Source of the DNA: Bacteroidota bacterium | GTDB taxonomy: Bacteria; Bacteroidota; Bacteroidia; Chitinophagales; Chitinophagaceae | Length of the DNA stretch: 52,529 bases | Direction of reading: 5' to 3' | Assembly: GCA_023417815.1 (NCBI GenBank) | Contig: JAEZEI010000015.1 | Span: forward strand, 1-52,529 | Part shown: positions 17,049 through 25,635 of the stretch, one piece after another | How the letters are laid out: each line of letters opens with the position of its first letter | Numbering within the stretch: the first letter of the stretch is position 1 | Notes under the pieces: model-generated | Told to the model about the DNA's origin: nothing | The model's database searches: none | The model's input: the letters and a program-made list of their open reading frames with translations, nothing else | Position numbers and translations under genes: made by a program

Positions 17049-17273
17049 TTATTTTTCAACTCCTGAACTCTCAATAATTTCCGCCTTATACCCGGCATTC
17101 TCCACAATTCCCTTCACCTCTTCAGCAGATAGACCGGTTTCCACTGTGAGGATCTTTGAAGGATCCATTGTATTCACTTCCCATTTTTCGATCGCCTCAT
17201 TTGTATTGAGAGATGGAGTAATCTTAGCTATACAGCTTCCGCACATGATGTTTGTTTTAAACTGATGTTTCAT
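17049..17273 (-). CDS. Small heavy-metal-associated protein (CopZ/MerP-like chaperone)
   Basis: The 74-residue protein is one ferredoxin-like HMA domain with the metal motif MCGSC near residues 10-14. No leader is present, so it should be cytosolic and could hand Cu(I) to the adjacent CopA ATPase. The gene lies between copA and the DUF3347 gene in the same orientation. Confidence 0.9.
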   Translation of the reverse strand: MKHQFKTNIMCGSCIAKITPSLNTNEAIEKWEVNTMDPSKILTVETGLSAEEVKGIVENAGYKAEIIESSGVEK

Positions 17274-17355
17274 GATCTTTTTAATTACAAATTTCGTTTG
17301 ACTCTACGTCCTGTATGTTACAACCTAACGCGAGAAAATTATACTTAATTGACTT

Positions 17356-19785
17356 TTACATTTTAAGAAGCTTAAGCCGTAGACTGTTTGTAACCACGCT
17401 TACACTGCTTAAAGCCATCGCTGCCCCGGCGATCATAGGATTCAATAAAAAACCCGTAAAAGGATACAAAAGCCCTGCCGCAATAGGAATACCGATCAGG
17501 TTGTAAATGAATGCCCAGAAAAGATTCTGCCTGATCGTAGTTACGGTCTTCTTAGAAAGAAGGATAGCCTTTGGAATACGGGACAGATCAGAGGATATAA
17601 TCGTCATCTTTGCCACGTCCATTGCAATATCACTTCCCTTACCCATGGCTATACTAACATCCGCCTGCGCGAGCGCATTACTGTCATTAATCCCATCACC
17701 AACCATCGCAACTGTTTTCCCTTTTTGCTGAAGCTCTTTTACAAATGCTGCCTTATCTGAAGGCAAAACTTCAGCTTTAAAATGTTCGATCCCCGTTTGT
17801 TCAGCAACTGCTTTTGCTGTGAATTTGTTATCCCCGGTGAGCATATAAACTTCTATTCCCTTCGACTGTAACGTTTTTACAGCTTCAATGGAAGTTTGTT
17901 TGATCTTATCGGCGATGGCCACGGCAGCCAGTACATCTTTACCATCTGAAAAATAGATTACTGTATATGCCTTGTTCAACCAGCCCTCAGCTGTGTTCTG
18001 CAGTGAAGGGTCTAAAAGTATATTTCCTGATTTCATGAATGAGCCGCTGCCTAAAAAATAATTAGTGTTTCCAAAACGAACCTTCACACCTTTCCCCGTA
18101 ACACTTTCAAATTGATCCGGCCTTAAAGACCGCACATGCTTCTGGCTGAAATAACGCACTACTGCTTCTGCAAGCGGATGCTCAGACTGTTGTTCAATAC
18201 TGAAAAGTATACTTCTTAATTCATCCTCATCAACGCCTTCTTTCCAAACTATCTCTACAACTTCTGGCTTTCCTTCTGTAATGGTTCCGGTCTTATCAAG
18301 GATGATGGCATCAATATTCCTCGATAGTTCCAGGCTTTCTGCATCCTTGATCAGGATTCCATTCTCCGCACCTTTCCCCACTCCGGCCATAATAGCAGTT
18401 GGAGTGGCCAGCCCAAGTGCACATGGGCATGCGATCACAAGTACTGTAACCAAAGCAAGAAGCCCCTGGGTAAATCCATTCTCTCCTCCCAAAACGATCC
18501 ACGCAACAAGACTCATCAACGCTATCAGAATTACGATTGGAACAAAAATTCCGGAGATCTTATCCACCAGCTTCTGAACAGGCGCCTTACTGCCCTGGGC
18601 TTCCTGCACCATTTTAATGATCTGCGCGAGTACGGTTTCGCCTCCAACTTTTTCTGCGGTAAAAGTGAAACTACCTTTCTGGTTAATGGTTCCTGCATAT
18701 ACCTTGTCGCCCTTCCGTTTTTCAACAGGAACAGGTTCACCGCTTATCATACTTTCATCAACAAATGAATTCCCGTCAATAACTTTCCCGTCCACCGCTA
18801 TCTTCTCTCCAGGCTTCACCAGTAAAGCATCTCCTTTCTTAACGGATGCGATAGACACTTCCATTTGATGACCGCCTTCATGAATTACCGTAACCGTCTT
18901 AGGCTGAAGACCCATCAACTTTTTAATTGCGGAAGAAGTATTTCCCTTGGCCTTTTCCTCCAGCATTTTCCCCAATAGTATAAAGGCTATCACCACCGCT
19001 GAAGCTTCAAAATAAACATGAGCATGAAGTCCGCGGCTATGCCAGTATTCGGGGAAAAGCGTATTGAACACGCTGAAGATATATGCCACACCAGTACTTA
19101 ATGCCACAAGCGTATCCATATTGGCAGAACGATGTCTTGCCTGCTTCCACGCCCCAATGAAGAACTGCTTTCCAAATACAAGAACGACGGGGGTGGCAAG
19201 TGCCCACATAATATAATTCGCGTAAGGGATATCCATGAAGAACATCCCGATCATTACAAGTGGAATTGAAAGAATAATAGATGCAATAGTTCGCTTTTTA
19301 AGCGATTCAAATTTTTCCCGGTGCAGATCTTCAAGCGCATCTTTGGCATCCTCACTTTCATCGATCATAAGATCATAACCGATGCCTTGCATGGCCTGCT
19401 TTAGCTTTCCCGGATCAGTTATGGTTGGAATATATTCCACCTGTGCAGTAGCATTGGCATAATTCACAGAAACATTCACCACGCCAGCTGTATTCTCCAG
19501 GATACTTTGCGAACTACTGGCGCATGATGCACAGCTCATATTCAACACCGGGAAAGTTTTCCTGACCGTATCCACATCATAACCAAGGTCCCGGATCGCC
19601 TTTACCGTTTTAGGAATGGTTTCCAGTTCATCATCTGTGGTGATCACTGCCCTGTTATTATTCAGCTCAACCTTGTGGCTGTTGATCCCTTCCACTTTGC
19701 TGAGACCTTTATCCACTATCAGTGCGCAATGCTCACTTTCCACGCCTGCGAGCGGAATATCATACGATTTTATAACCTTTTCCAT
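17356..19785 (-). CDS. copA: Cu(I)-translocating P1B-type ATPase
   Basis: I use ATG 19783-19785 (MEKVIKSYDIP), giving 809 residues. Two N-terminal HMA-like modules are present. The first has ESEHCAL in place of CxxC, while the second, near residue 85, has intact SCASC. Then come ISGEPVPV, the metal-site CPC (IACPCALGLATPT), DKTGTITEG, SEHPLAEAV and GDGINDSNA. The last helices carry YN and MALSSVSVVTNSLRL, the P1B-1 signature for Cu(I)/Ag(I). It exports copper from the cytoplasm and heads the operon with the HMA chaperone and multicopper oxidase. Confidence 0.95.
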   Translation of the reverse strand: MEKVIKSYDIPLAGVESEHCALIVDKGLSKVEGINSHKVELNNNRAVITTDDELETIPKTVKAIRDLGYDVDTVRKTFPVLNMSCASCASSSQSILENTAGVVNVSVNYANATAQVEYIPTITDPGKLKQAMQGIGYDLMIDESEDAKDALEDLHREKFESLKKRTIASIILSIPLVMIGMFFMDIPYANYIMWALATPVVLVFGKQFFIGAWKQARHRSANMDTLVALSTGVAYIFSVFNTLFPEYWHSRGLHAHVYFEASAVVIAFILLGKMLEEKAKGNTSSAIKKLMGLQPKTVTVIHEGGHQMEVSIASVKKGDALLVKPGEKIAVDGKVIDGNSFVDESMISGEPVPVEKRKGDKVYAGTINQKGSFTFTAEKVGGETVLAQIIKMVQEAQGSKAPVQKLVDKISGIFVPIVILIALMSLVAWIVLGGENGFTQGLLALVTVLVIACPCALGLATPTAIMAGVGKGAENGILIKDAESLELSRNIDAIILDKTGTITEGKPEVVEIVWKEGVDEDELRSILFSIEQQSEHPLAEAVVRYFSQKHVRSLRPDQFESVTGKGVKVRFGNTNYFLGSGSFMKSGNILLDPSLQNTAEGWLNKAYTVIYFSDGKDVLAAVAIADKIKQTSIEAVKTLQSKGIEVYMLTGDNKFTAKAVAEQTGIEHFKAEVLPSDKAAFVKELQQKGKTVAMVGDGINDSNALAQADVSIAMGKGSDIAMDVAKMTIISSDLSRIPKAILLSKKTVTTIRQNLFWAFIYNLIGIPIAAGLLYPFTGFLLNPMIAGAAMALSSVSVVTNSLRLKLLKM

Positions 19786-19834
19786 AATAAAATGTTTACA
19801 GGACAAAGGTCGGTTGAGATAAGAAGGAATATGT

Positions 19835-19859
19835 TATACTCTTTTGTGTAAAAAGTATA
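19835..19859. promoter_or_regulatory. Palindrome upstream of copA: TATACT-N13-AGTATA
   Basis: The arms TATACT (19835-19840) and AGTATA (19854-19859) enclose 13 bp that themselves pair partly (TTT...AAA). The site lies 50 bp upstream of the copA start and between copA and the AraC-family gene, so it is a candidate operator for that regulator. Confidence 0.45.
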
Positions 19860-19967
19860 TCCTAATGTTTAAAGTTCAGGGTTTAGGGAGTAAGGTTTAG
19901 AATTGAGAAGGGTGCAGGGAATTGAGCGTTTATTAGATTGGTATAGTCCCTGATCACTTTTGGCTTT

Positions 19968-20537
19968 TTACTTCTTCCCTACCTTATCGATCGGCTTTCG
20001 TTCGGATGAACCAAGCTTCTTAAATTCAGAAGGCGTCATCCCTGTAATTTTTTTAAACTGGCTGGAAAGATGCTGGGTGCTGCTGTATCCGAGTTTGAAG
20101 GCTATCTGGCTGAGGGATTGTTCATCATACATCAGCAATTCTTTAGTCTTTTCAATCTTCTGAAGAATAAAGAACTGTTCAATAGTAATACCTTCCACCT
20201 GGGAAAAAAGGCGACTAATGGAAGAATAATCCCTGAATATCTTATCAGATAAATACTTGCTTATACTAAAATGTTCCTCTACCTCAACCTCCTGTACCTT
20301 TTGAATCAGGATGGTTTTAACCTGTTCTATCAATTGCCGTTTCTGATCGTCGAGCAATTCAAAACCTGCAGCCACCAGGTCTGCGGAGAACCGGCTTAAC
20401 TGCGCGGTTGAAGGTACATTATCCAGGTCTACTTCCCCGAGCTGCACGTGCCTGGCTTCCATTCCATTCTCCTGAAGCATTTGCTCAACAGAAGCGATGC
20501 ACCGGGGGCATACCATGTTTTTGATGAACAGTTTCAT
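19968..20537 (-). CDS. AraC-family regulator with N-terminal heavy-metal-associated domain
   Basis: The 189-residue protein begins MKLFIKNMVCPRCIASVEQML, an HMA-like module with CxxC at residues 10-13. It continues through a linker to an AraC DNA-binding domain ending with SLSQIAFKLGYSSTQHLSSQ and FKKITGMTPSEFKK. Metal binding at the CPRC pair could directly set DNA binding. It lies 182 bp upstream of copA on the same strand, which suggests local control of the copper operon. HMA-AraC fusions recur in Bacteroidota; the ligand is inferred from context. Confidence 0.9.
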   Translation of the reverse strand: MKLFIKNMVCPRCIASVEQMLQENGMEARHVQLGEVDLDNVPSTAQLSRFSADLVAAGFELLDDQKRQLIEQVKTILIQKVQEVEVEEHFSISKYLSDKIFRDYSSISRLFSQVEGITIEQFFILQKIEKTKELLMYDEQSLSQIAFKLGYSSTQHLSSQFKKITGMTPSEFKKLGSSERKPIDKVGKK

Positions 20538-20813
20538 AAGTAATACAAAAGTAAATGGTAATGACAGGTTTCACGAAGAAGGCAAAACTCCAATACATAA
20601 ACACTCTGTGGAAAGTTCAGCGTCATCTGCGGGAAATATTTCCTTTTAACCGGCAATCCGGAAGCTGATCAACGGAGCACGAAGGTACATGCAAATTTCA
20701 GCTATCCGCAGTGTACTTCCTGGTTCAAACCAGATTTCATTCCCAAAGCTTGCATTTGAATTATCCAGTATATATCTTGTTGACACTACCCTTCTCAACA
20801 ATAAATCAACATT

Positions 20814-21848
20814 ATGCAGCCCGCCAATATGTACAAGGCTGGAATATTCGCATTGGTAATTGTTATGCTCTTCATTTCAGGATGGGAATATTACTGGAGG
20901 AGCGAAAAAATGCCCATATCATTCAATGATGATGCTTCACTTTGGGTGAACAGTCGCAGGCAGGTATACCAGCCAGCAGACAAAGCAACCGTCTTCATAG
21001 GATCATCGCGCATCAAGTTCGATCTCGACATTCCTGAGTGGGAAAAGTTTACTGGTGAAAAAGCAGTCCAGCTCGCCATTGTAGGAACCAATCCTGTTCC
21101 CGTACTTCAGGATCTTGCTAACGATAAAAATTTCAAAGGCAAACTGGTGATCGATGTGACGGAACCATTATTCTTCTCACAAAACCCGGGTAATTATGAA
21201 TCTGCAAATGATGGTATAGATCTTTACAAAAAACAAACCCCATCCCAGCGTTTCAGCAGCAACATCAATTATTTTCTGGAAGACAAATTTGTATTTCTTG
21301 AAGAGAACAAGTTTGCAGTGAATGCTTTGCTCGCCGACTTACAGCTACCGGATCGTAAAGGTGTTTTCTCTGAACCTGTATTCCCTAAGACATTTGAGGT
21401 AACGAATTATAACAGGCAAACCTATATGACTGATGCTTTCCTTAAGGATCCTGCCCAGATAAAAAGACAAACAGATATCTGGACATTCTTTGCAAAGGCT
21501 TTTAAGGCGAAACCTATGAGCGGGGACACGCTCAGGAATTACCTGGAAGAAATAAAGACTTCAATAGATAAAATAAAGTCAAGAGGAGGCAAAGTGGTTT
21601 TCGTAAGAACCCCGGCCAGCGGACCTATGGAAGCCGGAACGAAACAGGGATATCCACGTAATGCTTACTGGGAGCGTATCCTGGAAGAAACAGGTTCACC
21701 CGGGATCCATTATGAAGATGATCCTACAACAGCCAATTTCATTTGTCCTGAATGGTCGCACCTCAGCCCATCAGATGCGATCCTTTACACCAGGAGCCTT
21801 ATCGCAACATTAAAAGGTATGGGCTGGTTCACTCCAAATACGAATTAA
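20814..21848 (+). CDS. Membrane-anchored SGNH-like protein, partner of MBOAT acyltransferase
   Basis: The 344-residue protein has one N-terminal helix (AGIFALVIVMLFISGWEYYW). Its periplasmic domain begins with VFIGSSRIKFDLD, where the Ser of GSSR fits the SGNH nucleophile, and ends with EWSHLSPSDAILYTRSL, supplying a candidate His. An in-frame ATG at 20829 is an alternative start. The stop codon is one base from the MBOAT start, so the pair probably works like AlgJ/AlgI or PatB/PatA, the MBOAT bringing an acyl group across the membrane and this protein transferring it to a surface polysaccharide. The polysaccharide is unknown. Confidence 0.72.
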   Translation: MQPANMYKAGIFALVIVMLFISGWEYYWRSEKMPISFNDDASLWVNSRRQVYQPADKATVFIGSSRIKFDLDIPEWEKFTGEKAVQLAIVGTNPVPVLQDLANDKNFKGKLVIDVTEPLFFSQNPGNYESANDGIDLYKKQTPSQRFSSNINYFLEDKFVFLEENKFAVNALLADLQLPDRKGVFSEPVFPKTFEVTNYNRQTYMTDAFLKDPAQIKRQTDIWTFFAKAFKAKPMSGDTLRNYLEEIKTSIDKIKSRGGKVVFVRTPASGPMEAGTKQGYPRNAYWERILEETGSPGIHYEDDPTTANFICPEWSHLSPSDAILYTRSLIATLKGMGWFTPNTN

Positions 21849-21849
21849 G

Positions 21850-23334
21850 ATGCTTTTCAACTCATTTACATTTATACTCTTCCTTTTAATTCTTCTTGTA
21901 TTACATAACGTAATAAAACTGCCATGGAAAATTAAAAAGATCAACCTGCTGATCGCCAGTTATATTTTTTATGCCGTCTGGAATCCTCCTTTTGTATTGT
22001 TGCTGTGGCTTTCAACTATAGTAGATTTCATTGTGGGTAACAGGTTGTACCATGAAGAGAGAAAGGGCAGGCGGAAAATACTTCTTGTGATTTCGCTAAT
22101 TGTAAACCTGGGAATGCTTGGCTTCTTTAAATACGGAACTTTCCTTCTTGAAAATTTTGTTGCACTACTTTCAGCAGTTGGCATTAATTATACGCCTGCT
22201 GCGCCGGATATTGTTCTACCGGTCGGAATTTCATTCTATACTTTCCAGACCCTATGTTATACGCTGGATATGTATCGCAGGAAGATCGAACCTGAAAAGT
22301 CGTTACTGAATTTCAGTCTCTTCGTAACATTCTTCCCGCAACTGGTGGCAGGCCCGATAGTACGTCCTTCAGAATTATTGCCACAATTCCATAAGCCTCA
22401 TACCGCCACTTCCTCACAGTTCATGAACGGGTTATTTCTTTTAACCCTCGGTCTTTTCATGAAAGTGGTAATGGCGGATACCATGCTTGCTGCCTCCGCG
22501 GATATGGTATTTGGTGCAGGCCAGGCACTTACTACGCTTGATGCATGGATGGGAGTGCTTGCATTTTCCGGGCAGATATTTTTTGATTTTGCAGGATATT
22601 CCACCTGTGCAATAGGTGTGGCTGCATGCCTGGGATTTAGCCTGCCGGATAACTTCCGCTATCCTTATGCGGCGATCGGATTCTCAGATTTCTGGCGAAG
22701 GTGGCATATAACCTTGTCTACGTGGCTGCGCGATTATCTATATATCGGGCTTGGTGGCAACAGGCGCAGCACTGCGCGTACATACATGAACCTTATGGTC
22801 ACCATGTTGCTTGGCGGATTATGGCATGGTGCGTCGTGGACCTTTGTAGTTTGGGGAGCTTTGCATGGAACCTATCTATGCGTGGAAAGGATGTTGCGGC
22901 GGCCGGTGGTTCAACCCGATCCTTCTGTGGAAACGGAAGCTGTACCTGCAGTCATCCACCGCAATTCATTCTTACCGGCTTTCATGCATAACCGTAAACT
23001 GAATTTATTCCTTGCAGCATTGCTTACTTTTTTCCTGGTGAATGTAACGTGGGTATTCTTCCGCGCAGATAGTTTTTCAACCGCAAGGCGTTTGTTGGGT
23101 TCCATGTTCAGGGTTCACGACGGGGCTGCAATATTACCAACCCTCAATATCGTGAAAGTATCGGTGATCACGGTATTAATGGTGGCAACACACTGGCTGA
23201 TGCGAAACACTGGTGTAATACAGGTACTTCAAAAAACACGCTGGTGGGTGGCGGGACTTGCCTCGGCATTCCTGGCAATAGCGCTTATCCTAAGCCAGAA
23301 GAGCAGTGATTCGTTTATTTATTTCCAATTTTAA
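21850..23334 (+). CDS. MBOAT family O-acyltransferase (AlgI/PatA-like)
   Basis: The 494-residue protein has about ten or more hydrophobic helices. It carries the MBOAT signature FWRRWHITLSTWLRDYLYIGLGG near residue 280 and the catalytic His region LWHGASWTFVVWGALHG near residue 325. The N-terminus MLFNSFTFILFLLILLVLHN is typical of AlgI-type proteins. It probably moves acetyl groups from the cytoplasm for cell-surface glycan modification with the upstream SGNH-like partner. Confidence 0.93.
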   Translation: MLFNSFTFILFLLILLVLHNVIKLPWKIKKINLLIASYIFYAVWNPPFVLLLWLSTIVDFIVGNRLYHEERKGRRKILLVISLIVNLGMLGFFKYGTFLLENFVALLSAVGINYTPAAPDIVLPVGISFYTFQTLCYTLDMYRRKIEPEKSLLNFSLFVTFFPQLVAGPIVRPSELLPQFHKPHTATSSQFMNGLFLLTLGLFMKVVMADTMLAASADMVFGAGQALTTLDAWMGVLAFSGQIFFDFAGYSTCAIGVAACLGFSLPDNFRYPYAAIGFSDFWRRWHITLSTWLRDYLYIGLGGNRRSTARTYMNLMVTMLLGGLWHGASWTFVVWGALHGTYLCVERMLRRPVVQPDPSVETEAVPAVIHRNSFLPAFMHNRKLNLFLAALLTFFLVNVTWVFFRADSFSTARRLLGSMFRVHDGAAILPTLNIVKVSVITVLMVATHWLMRNTGVIQVLQKTRWWVAGLASAFLAIALILSQKSSDSFIYFQF

Positions 23335-24368
23335 GATTAGTAATCTTTTCAACACGCTTTAAAAAACACCTGGAACATTCCTTTTGGAACAATATTTTTT
23401 GTTCCAGGAATTTTTGTTCAAAAACCAGGCTCAGCAGTTAACCCTACTATATAATCTTATATACCCTTCCAGATCCTATATATATATATATATATATGGT
23501 ATACCCAACTGTCCGAGGCATTAACCTCATCCGTATGAAATTTCACCTGGATAAGGCATACCCCTGTCCAGGAACAATACCGGCTAATCCGGGACTAATA
23601 GTTCCATTCATGGAACAATTTCAGGTTTTAAAAAGAAAATGTTCCACCTGGGATAACTGTATTCTTTTTTTGAAAACAGAAAATAATGATACAAAAACCG
23701 CCATCGACCGCCACTAACCGCCAAAATTTACATCAAATCACCAGAAGCATGTAGAAGATTTACCCCTCTCCCCCGCTTTTGACAAAATTTATGAGGAGTG
23801 CTCCGATTGTCAAACACGATTGAGAAAACTCGTGGTGAGTGGTCAGGTTGTCAAACGCGATTGACAAATTGATCGTTTGTCAGGAGAATTGTCAATTTTT
23901 CATTCCTCCAACATCTTACCATTTTATAGTAACCGGCCACTTTGGGCCAGAATAGGCCAAAAAAGGTTGAAAATGGCCATATTGGAGAAAAGTTGCAAAA
24001 AACAGCCACATTGGAGAAAACCGGGGGTAGAACAACAATCTGGTCAGCGCCGATCATTGATCAAAAATAAAAAAAGCCGTGTTGCGCAAAGGTCGAAGCG
24101 TCGAGAAAAAGTGTGAGGTGTGGGCTCACAAAATTTGTCATGAGGTGAAATGTTGCGCAAACAACCGGATACTTAAAGACCTGTCCCTACTTTCCAATAC
24201 AGAAGTTGAAGAATGCAGTATAATCAAGGGTTTCAGAAGATTGGGCAACAAATAGGCAACATGGAACGCTGAAAGAAGTGCAAAAGGTAAACAAGCAAAG
24301 GAAAAAATTCTGTTCTTATCAGAGTGTGCTTTACCTTATCATCGGTATCAGCGAAGATAGGTTATAAC
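23335..24368. other. About 1 kb without a credible gene, rich in short repeated motifs
   Basis: No open frame here looks protein-like. The segment holds six GTTCCA/TGGAAC copies between 23370 and 23646 (including a hairpin at 23601-23616) and a 21-bp TA run at 23477-23497. It also has two copies of TTGTCAAACRCGATTGA at 23807-23823 and 23848-23864, with extra TTGACAA/TTGTCAA half-sites nearby. Several GGCCA and GCCAYATTGGAGAAAA copies lie near 23936-24020, and two GTTGCGCAAA copies at 24081-24090 and 24152-24161. It looks like regulatory, origin-like or decayed mobile-element DNA; no replication gene supports an origin. Confidence 0.6.
23385..23406 (+). terminator. Hairpin TGGAACAA-N6-TTGTTCCA after the MBOAT gene
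   Basis: The 8-bp arms at 23385-23392 and 23399-23406 form a perfect hairpin followed by GGAATTTTTG, 50 bp after the MBOAT stop codon. An overlapping alternative pairs CCTGGAAC with GTTCCAGG. The U run is short, so termination is plausible but not certain. Confidence 0.45.
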
Positions 24369-24375
24369 CTATCTT
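24354..24375. repeat. Perfect 22-bp palindrome
   Basis: The half AAGATAGGTTA is followed directly by its exact reverse complement, with no loop. The palindrome overlaps the stop codon (24369-24371) of the small gene on the minus strand. No T run follows, so it is more like a protein-binding or recombination site than a terminator. Confidence 0.9.
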
Positions 24376-24557
24376 AATTGCCTGGCAACAACTTCATGTT
24401 GCAAGCCCATGTACTGGCAAAATTCTTCAATGGTAACAACCTGATGTTGTTGCTTCTTGAAGTGGTCCTTGATTTTCTTGATAAGGTTTCTGCCATACCT
24501 GTCGCTTCTACCTGTGATTATCTGAATGTCCTTCGGATAAATGCACAGTCTATTCAT
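24369..24557 (-). CDS. Small HTH-like protein of a Bacteroidota-type family, unknown function
   Basis: The 62-residue basic protein reads MNRLCIYPKDIQIITGRSDR and continues with RNLIKKIKDHFKK and VTIEEFCQYMGLQHEVV. The pattern of a short KDIQIITGRS helix and a VTIEEFCxYxGL helix resembles small proteins I recall as widespread in Bacteroidota genomes, which look like degenerate DNA-binding modules. That recollection cannot be verified here. Its protein-like composition supports a real gene. It lies alone between noncoding stretches. Confidence 0.6.
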   Translation of the reverse strand: MNRLCIYPKDIQIITGRSDRYGRNLIKKIKDHFKKQQHQVVTIEEFCQYMGLQHEVVARQLR

Positions 24558-24704
24558 CTTTCAATTAACTATTTCATACACCATCCATACTTTATCTATG
24601 CCTTTGAGTAGGATGAACTATTGCAAATATAAACAGTTTCTTAAAGCGGTAAAACAGTGCTTGTTGGAATAATATGGAATAATCGGAACCGATGACTATG
24701 CGGA

Positions 24705-24736
24705 TTTGTGAAGGGTTTGATAGGTGGGTAATTTTA
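24705..24736 (+). promoter_or_regulatory. Candidate Bacteroidota promoter (TTTG-N20-TAATTTTA)
   Basis: TTTG at 24705-24708 and TAATTTTA at 24729-24736 are 20 bp apart, near the TTTG-N19-TAnnTTTG consensus (one mismatch in the -7 box). They lie 62 bp before the start of gene 24798-25553. Confidence 0.4.
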
Positions 24737-24797
24737 ATCTGATAGCTGGTAAAAACAGCAAAAATTAGATCACTAACCCATTAAAAACTTATAGAAA

Positions 24798-25553
24798 ATG
24801 GCAAGGCAAAAAGGTATAATCAAGTTAGATGGCACTATCGGTGACATCACTTTTTACAAGTCCCAGGATGGCTACTTAGCCAGGGAAAAAGGCGGCATCC
24901 CCGCTGATCGTATTGCTAACGATCCGGCGTTTCAAAGAACCCGGGAAAACGGTGCTGAATTTGGCAGAGCCGGTAAAGCAGGCAAACTTTTGAGAACTGC
25001 AATCCGTGCAATGTTGCAAAACGCTTCCGACAGTAAAATGGTTAGCCGTCTTACTACAGAGATGGTAAAAGTTATCCAGGCTGATGCAACCAACACAAGA
25101 GGTCAGCGTAATGTGATTGATGGAGAGGCTGAACTATTGCAAGGCTTCGAGTTCAACATCAGCGGCAAGCTGGGCACCACATTGTATGCTCCTTATGCCG
25201 CTACAATTGACCGTGTAACCGGTGCATTGTCTGTAAGCATTCCTGCTTTCGTTCCGCTTAACATGATCGCTGCTCCCGGTGGTGCAACACATTTTAAAAT
25301 TGTTTCTGCCGGTGCTGAAATTGATTTTGAAAATGAAACTTTCGTAATGGATAGCAGCGCCTCTGCTGTGCTGCCGTGGGATACAACTGCAACTGCAGTG
25401 TTGAACCTGACAAACAATGTGACTGCCAACAGTACAGATCCTTTGTTCCTCGTGTTAGGAATTGAGTTTTACCAGGAAGTAAACGGAGCGCAGTACCCTT
25501 TGAAAAATGGTGCTTACAATGCCCTTGCTCTGGTGAAAGTTAGCGGTGTATAA
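24798..25553 (+). CDS. Conserved Bacteroidota protein of unknown function (MARQKG family)
   Basis: The 251-residue protein begins MARQKGIIKLDGTIGDITFY and continues with DGYLAREKGGIPADRI and PAFQRTRENGAEFGRAGKAG, a strongly conserved-looking basic N-terminus. The C-terminal 130 residues are beta-rich and Ala/Thr-rich (SVSIPAFVPLNMIAAPG, LNLTNNVTANSTDP). No signal peptide or membrane helix is seen. I recall similar proteins recurring, sometimes in several copies, across Bacteroidota without assigned function. It has its own promoter-like site and a strong terminator, so it is a single-gene unit. A structural or phage-like role is speculative. Confidence 0.85.
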   Translation: MARQKGIIKLDGTIGDITFYKSQDGYLAREKGGIPADRIANDPAFQRTRENGAEFGRAGKAGKLLRTAIRAMLQNASDSKMVSRLTTEMVKVIQADATNTRGQRNVIDGEAELLQGFEFNISGKLGTTLYAPYAATIDRVTGALSVSIPAFVPLNMIAAPGGATHFKIVSAGAEIDFENETFVMDSSASAVLPWDTTATAVLNLTNNVTANSTDPLFLVLGIEFYQEVNGAQYPLKNGAYNALALVKVSGV

Positions 25554-25581
25554 AAAGCTGTTCTTTCCTCAGTTAATAAAG

Positions 25582-25610
25582 GTCCTGCCATTCGGTGGGA
25601 CTTTTTTTTT
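25582..25610 (+). terminator. Rho-independent terminator after gene 24798-25553
   Basis: The 8-bp stem GTCCTGCC / GGTGGGAC (two G-U pairs) has an ATTC loop and is followed by nine T residues. It lies 28 bp after the stop codon. Confidence 0.9.
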
Positions 25611-25635
25611 GTCATGCAAAGCCCCTAAAAGGGCA

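Noticed and set aside
20538..20813. Hidden gene between the AraC regulator and the SGNH-like gene
   Set aside because: No protein-like frame or RNA gene was found in this 276-bp interval; it probably only holds promoters.
23779..23895. Plasmid replication origin
   Set aside because: Iteron-like repeats are present but no Rep, Par or DnaA-box set is seen nearby, so an origin call is not supported.
23877..24116. A 79-residue plus-strand frame in the repeat-rich gap
   Set aside because: It runs through the GGCCA and ATTGGAGAAAA repeats and is a basic low-complexity product without motif.
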